64,000 nt of DNA. It comes from Adiantum capillus-veneris. Taxonomy: Eukaryota > Streptophyta > Polypodiopsida > Polypodiales > Pteridaceae. The notes beneath the pieces are model-generated. The model did no database searches. It was given only the letters and a program-made list of their open reading frames with translations, and was not told the DNA's origin. The number at the start of each line of letters is the position of its first letter. Within the stretch, counting starts at the first letter, position 1. Position numbers and translations under genes: made by a program. The stretch lies in assembly GCA_014529385.2 (NCBI GenBank), contig CM043948.1, positions 25,418,451 through 25,482,450 of the forward strand, in the 5' to 3' direction. This document shows, in pieces, positions 62,940 through 64,000 of this stretch.

Positions 62940-64000
62940 ATGCAGCAAGAAATTGATTCCATTCATAAGAATCATACATGGGATCTAGTGGACTTGCCTA
63001 CAGGTAAAAAGCCTATTGGTACAAAGTGGGTTTTTAAGGTAAAAAGGAAACAAGATGGTACTGTTGACAGGTACAAAGCAAGGCTTGTGGAAAAAGGCTA
63101 TGCGCAACAGAAAGGCATAGATTATGATGAAACCTTTGCTCCTACTTCTCGTGCATCCACAGTTAGATATCAAAACTGCTTTTTTTAATGGTGATTTGTA
63201 GGAAGAAGTTTATGTAAGTCAACCAAGTGGTTTTGTTGTAAAAGGTTAAGAGCAAAAGGTATGTAGATTGCATAAAGCTTTGTATGCTCTCAAACAGGCT
63301 CCAAGAGCATGGTATGAGAAGATACATACTTATTTGATTGGCCAGGGATTTCAAAATAGTCCAACAGAAAGTACTTTGTATGTCAAAAAGAGAGATAGAT
63401 TTCTCATTATGCTAACACTTTATGTGGATGATATGCTTCTTACATGCAGTACTGCAGATGAAATTGAAGCGTTTAAAGATGCTTTGAGAAAAACCTTTGA
63501 GATGTCTGATCTTGGTTTGCTACATTATTACTTGGGTATTCAGTTTGTGCAATCAGAGGATGGCATATACATGTTGCAGGCAAAATATTTGCATAAAATC
63601 TTGGACAAGTTTGGTATGCAAAATTATAAACCAATCTCTACACCCGTAGAAATTGGATCAAAGTTGAGCATGCACGATGCTGGAGAACCTTTTGATATAC
63701 ATACTTATGCAGCAACGGTTGGTTGCTTGATATATTTGGCAGACAACACTTGTCCAGACATTCAATTTGGGGTTTCACAAGCAAGCAGATTTATGCACAG
63801 CCCAGGTATGCATCATTGGCAGGCTGTGAAGCGCATACTTCATTACCTTTCAGGTACCCCTAATCTTTCCATGTTCTTTCCAAGGGGGGATATGTATGGA
63901 AAGCACAGTTCTATGCAGCTTCTTGGTTACAGCGATTCAGATTGGGCTGGTGATTTTGACACACGACATTCCACAAGTGGGAATTGTTTTTTCTTGGGAA
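62940..64000 (+). pseudogene. RT and start of RNase H of Co-G, runs off window
   Basis: RT begins MQQEIDSIHKNHTWDLVDLP, GTKWVFKVKRKQDGTVDRYK, KGYAQQKGIDYDETFAP, and ends prematurely at TAA 63,186. Further frames give LYALKQAPRAWYEKIHTYL, then LYVDDMLLTCST with YVDD at about 63,418-63,432, and FEMSDLGLLHYYLGIQF. RNase H starts at about 63,925 (GYSDSDWAGDFDTRHSTSGN) and is cut by the window end. At least one frameshift and two extra stops (TAG at about 63,199; TAA at about 63,247) are present. Confidence 0.75.

Overview
The window looks like a repeat-rich nuclear locus of a land plant with a large genome. A fern or other seed-free vascular plant is my weak preference. The plant reading rests on a spliced host gene resembling a nuclear-encoded plastid S1-domain RNA-binding protein, initiator-Met primer sites (TGGTATCAGAGC) next to LTRs, 5-bp target duplications, telo-box motifs in LTRs and plant-type Ty3/gypsy, Ty1/copia and LINE relics. 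There is no sign of operons or CRISPR.

Host gene. One minus-strand gene spans about 45,591 down to at least 2,604. Exon 1 (43,867-45,591) encodes a transit-like N terminus, a long low-complexity linker and the first S1 module. Five small exons at 2,604-3,556 encode the remaining S1 modules. All five junctions have GT/AG ends and compatible phases. Introns 2-5 are 80-246 bp, but intron 1 is about 40.3 kb and is filled with transposable elements. The last exon(s) lie beyond position 2,604 and were not found.

Intron 1 (3,557-43,866) is a Russian doll. A minus-strand non-autonomous LTR element (family B, gag plus protease only) occupies 4,944-39,256. Chromovirus-like gypsy element A6 (minus, 6,202-35,226, TSD CGCCA) is inserted in it. 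A second A element (A-outer, minus, 6,424-24,606, TSD CTGCG) is inserted in the 3' LTR of A6. A-outer was in turn hit by an LTR-internal-LTR-internal-LTR array of family B (8,012-15,600) and by plus-strand element A3 (16,650-23,159, TSD CAAAC). A block of A-outer plus host LTR appears again at 24,965-29,421 as a tandem segmental duplication. Downstream, 39,261-43,145 holds fragments of other LTR families and a three-copy 168-bp tandem repeat.

Upstream of the host gene (45,604-46,997) are CT/GA microsatellites and a poly-C run. Next come a complete but mutated Ty1/copia element (46,998-52,902, TSD ATATG, microsatellite in its LTR), a gene-poor stretch with diverged tandem repeats (52,908-55,299), a copia gag relic (55,300-55,870, minus) and a LINE relic (56,600-57,600, minus). 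Last is a composite in which a gypsy-type gag (57,711-60,410) runs directly into a copia gag-pol (60,412 to window end).

Nearly all element ORFs carry stops or frameshifts, so I read them as relics. The only likely functional protein gene is the S1 gene.
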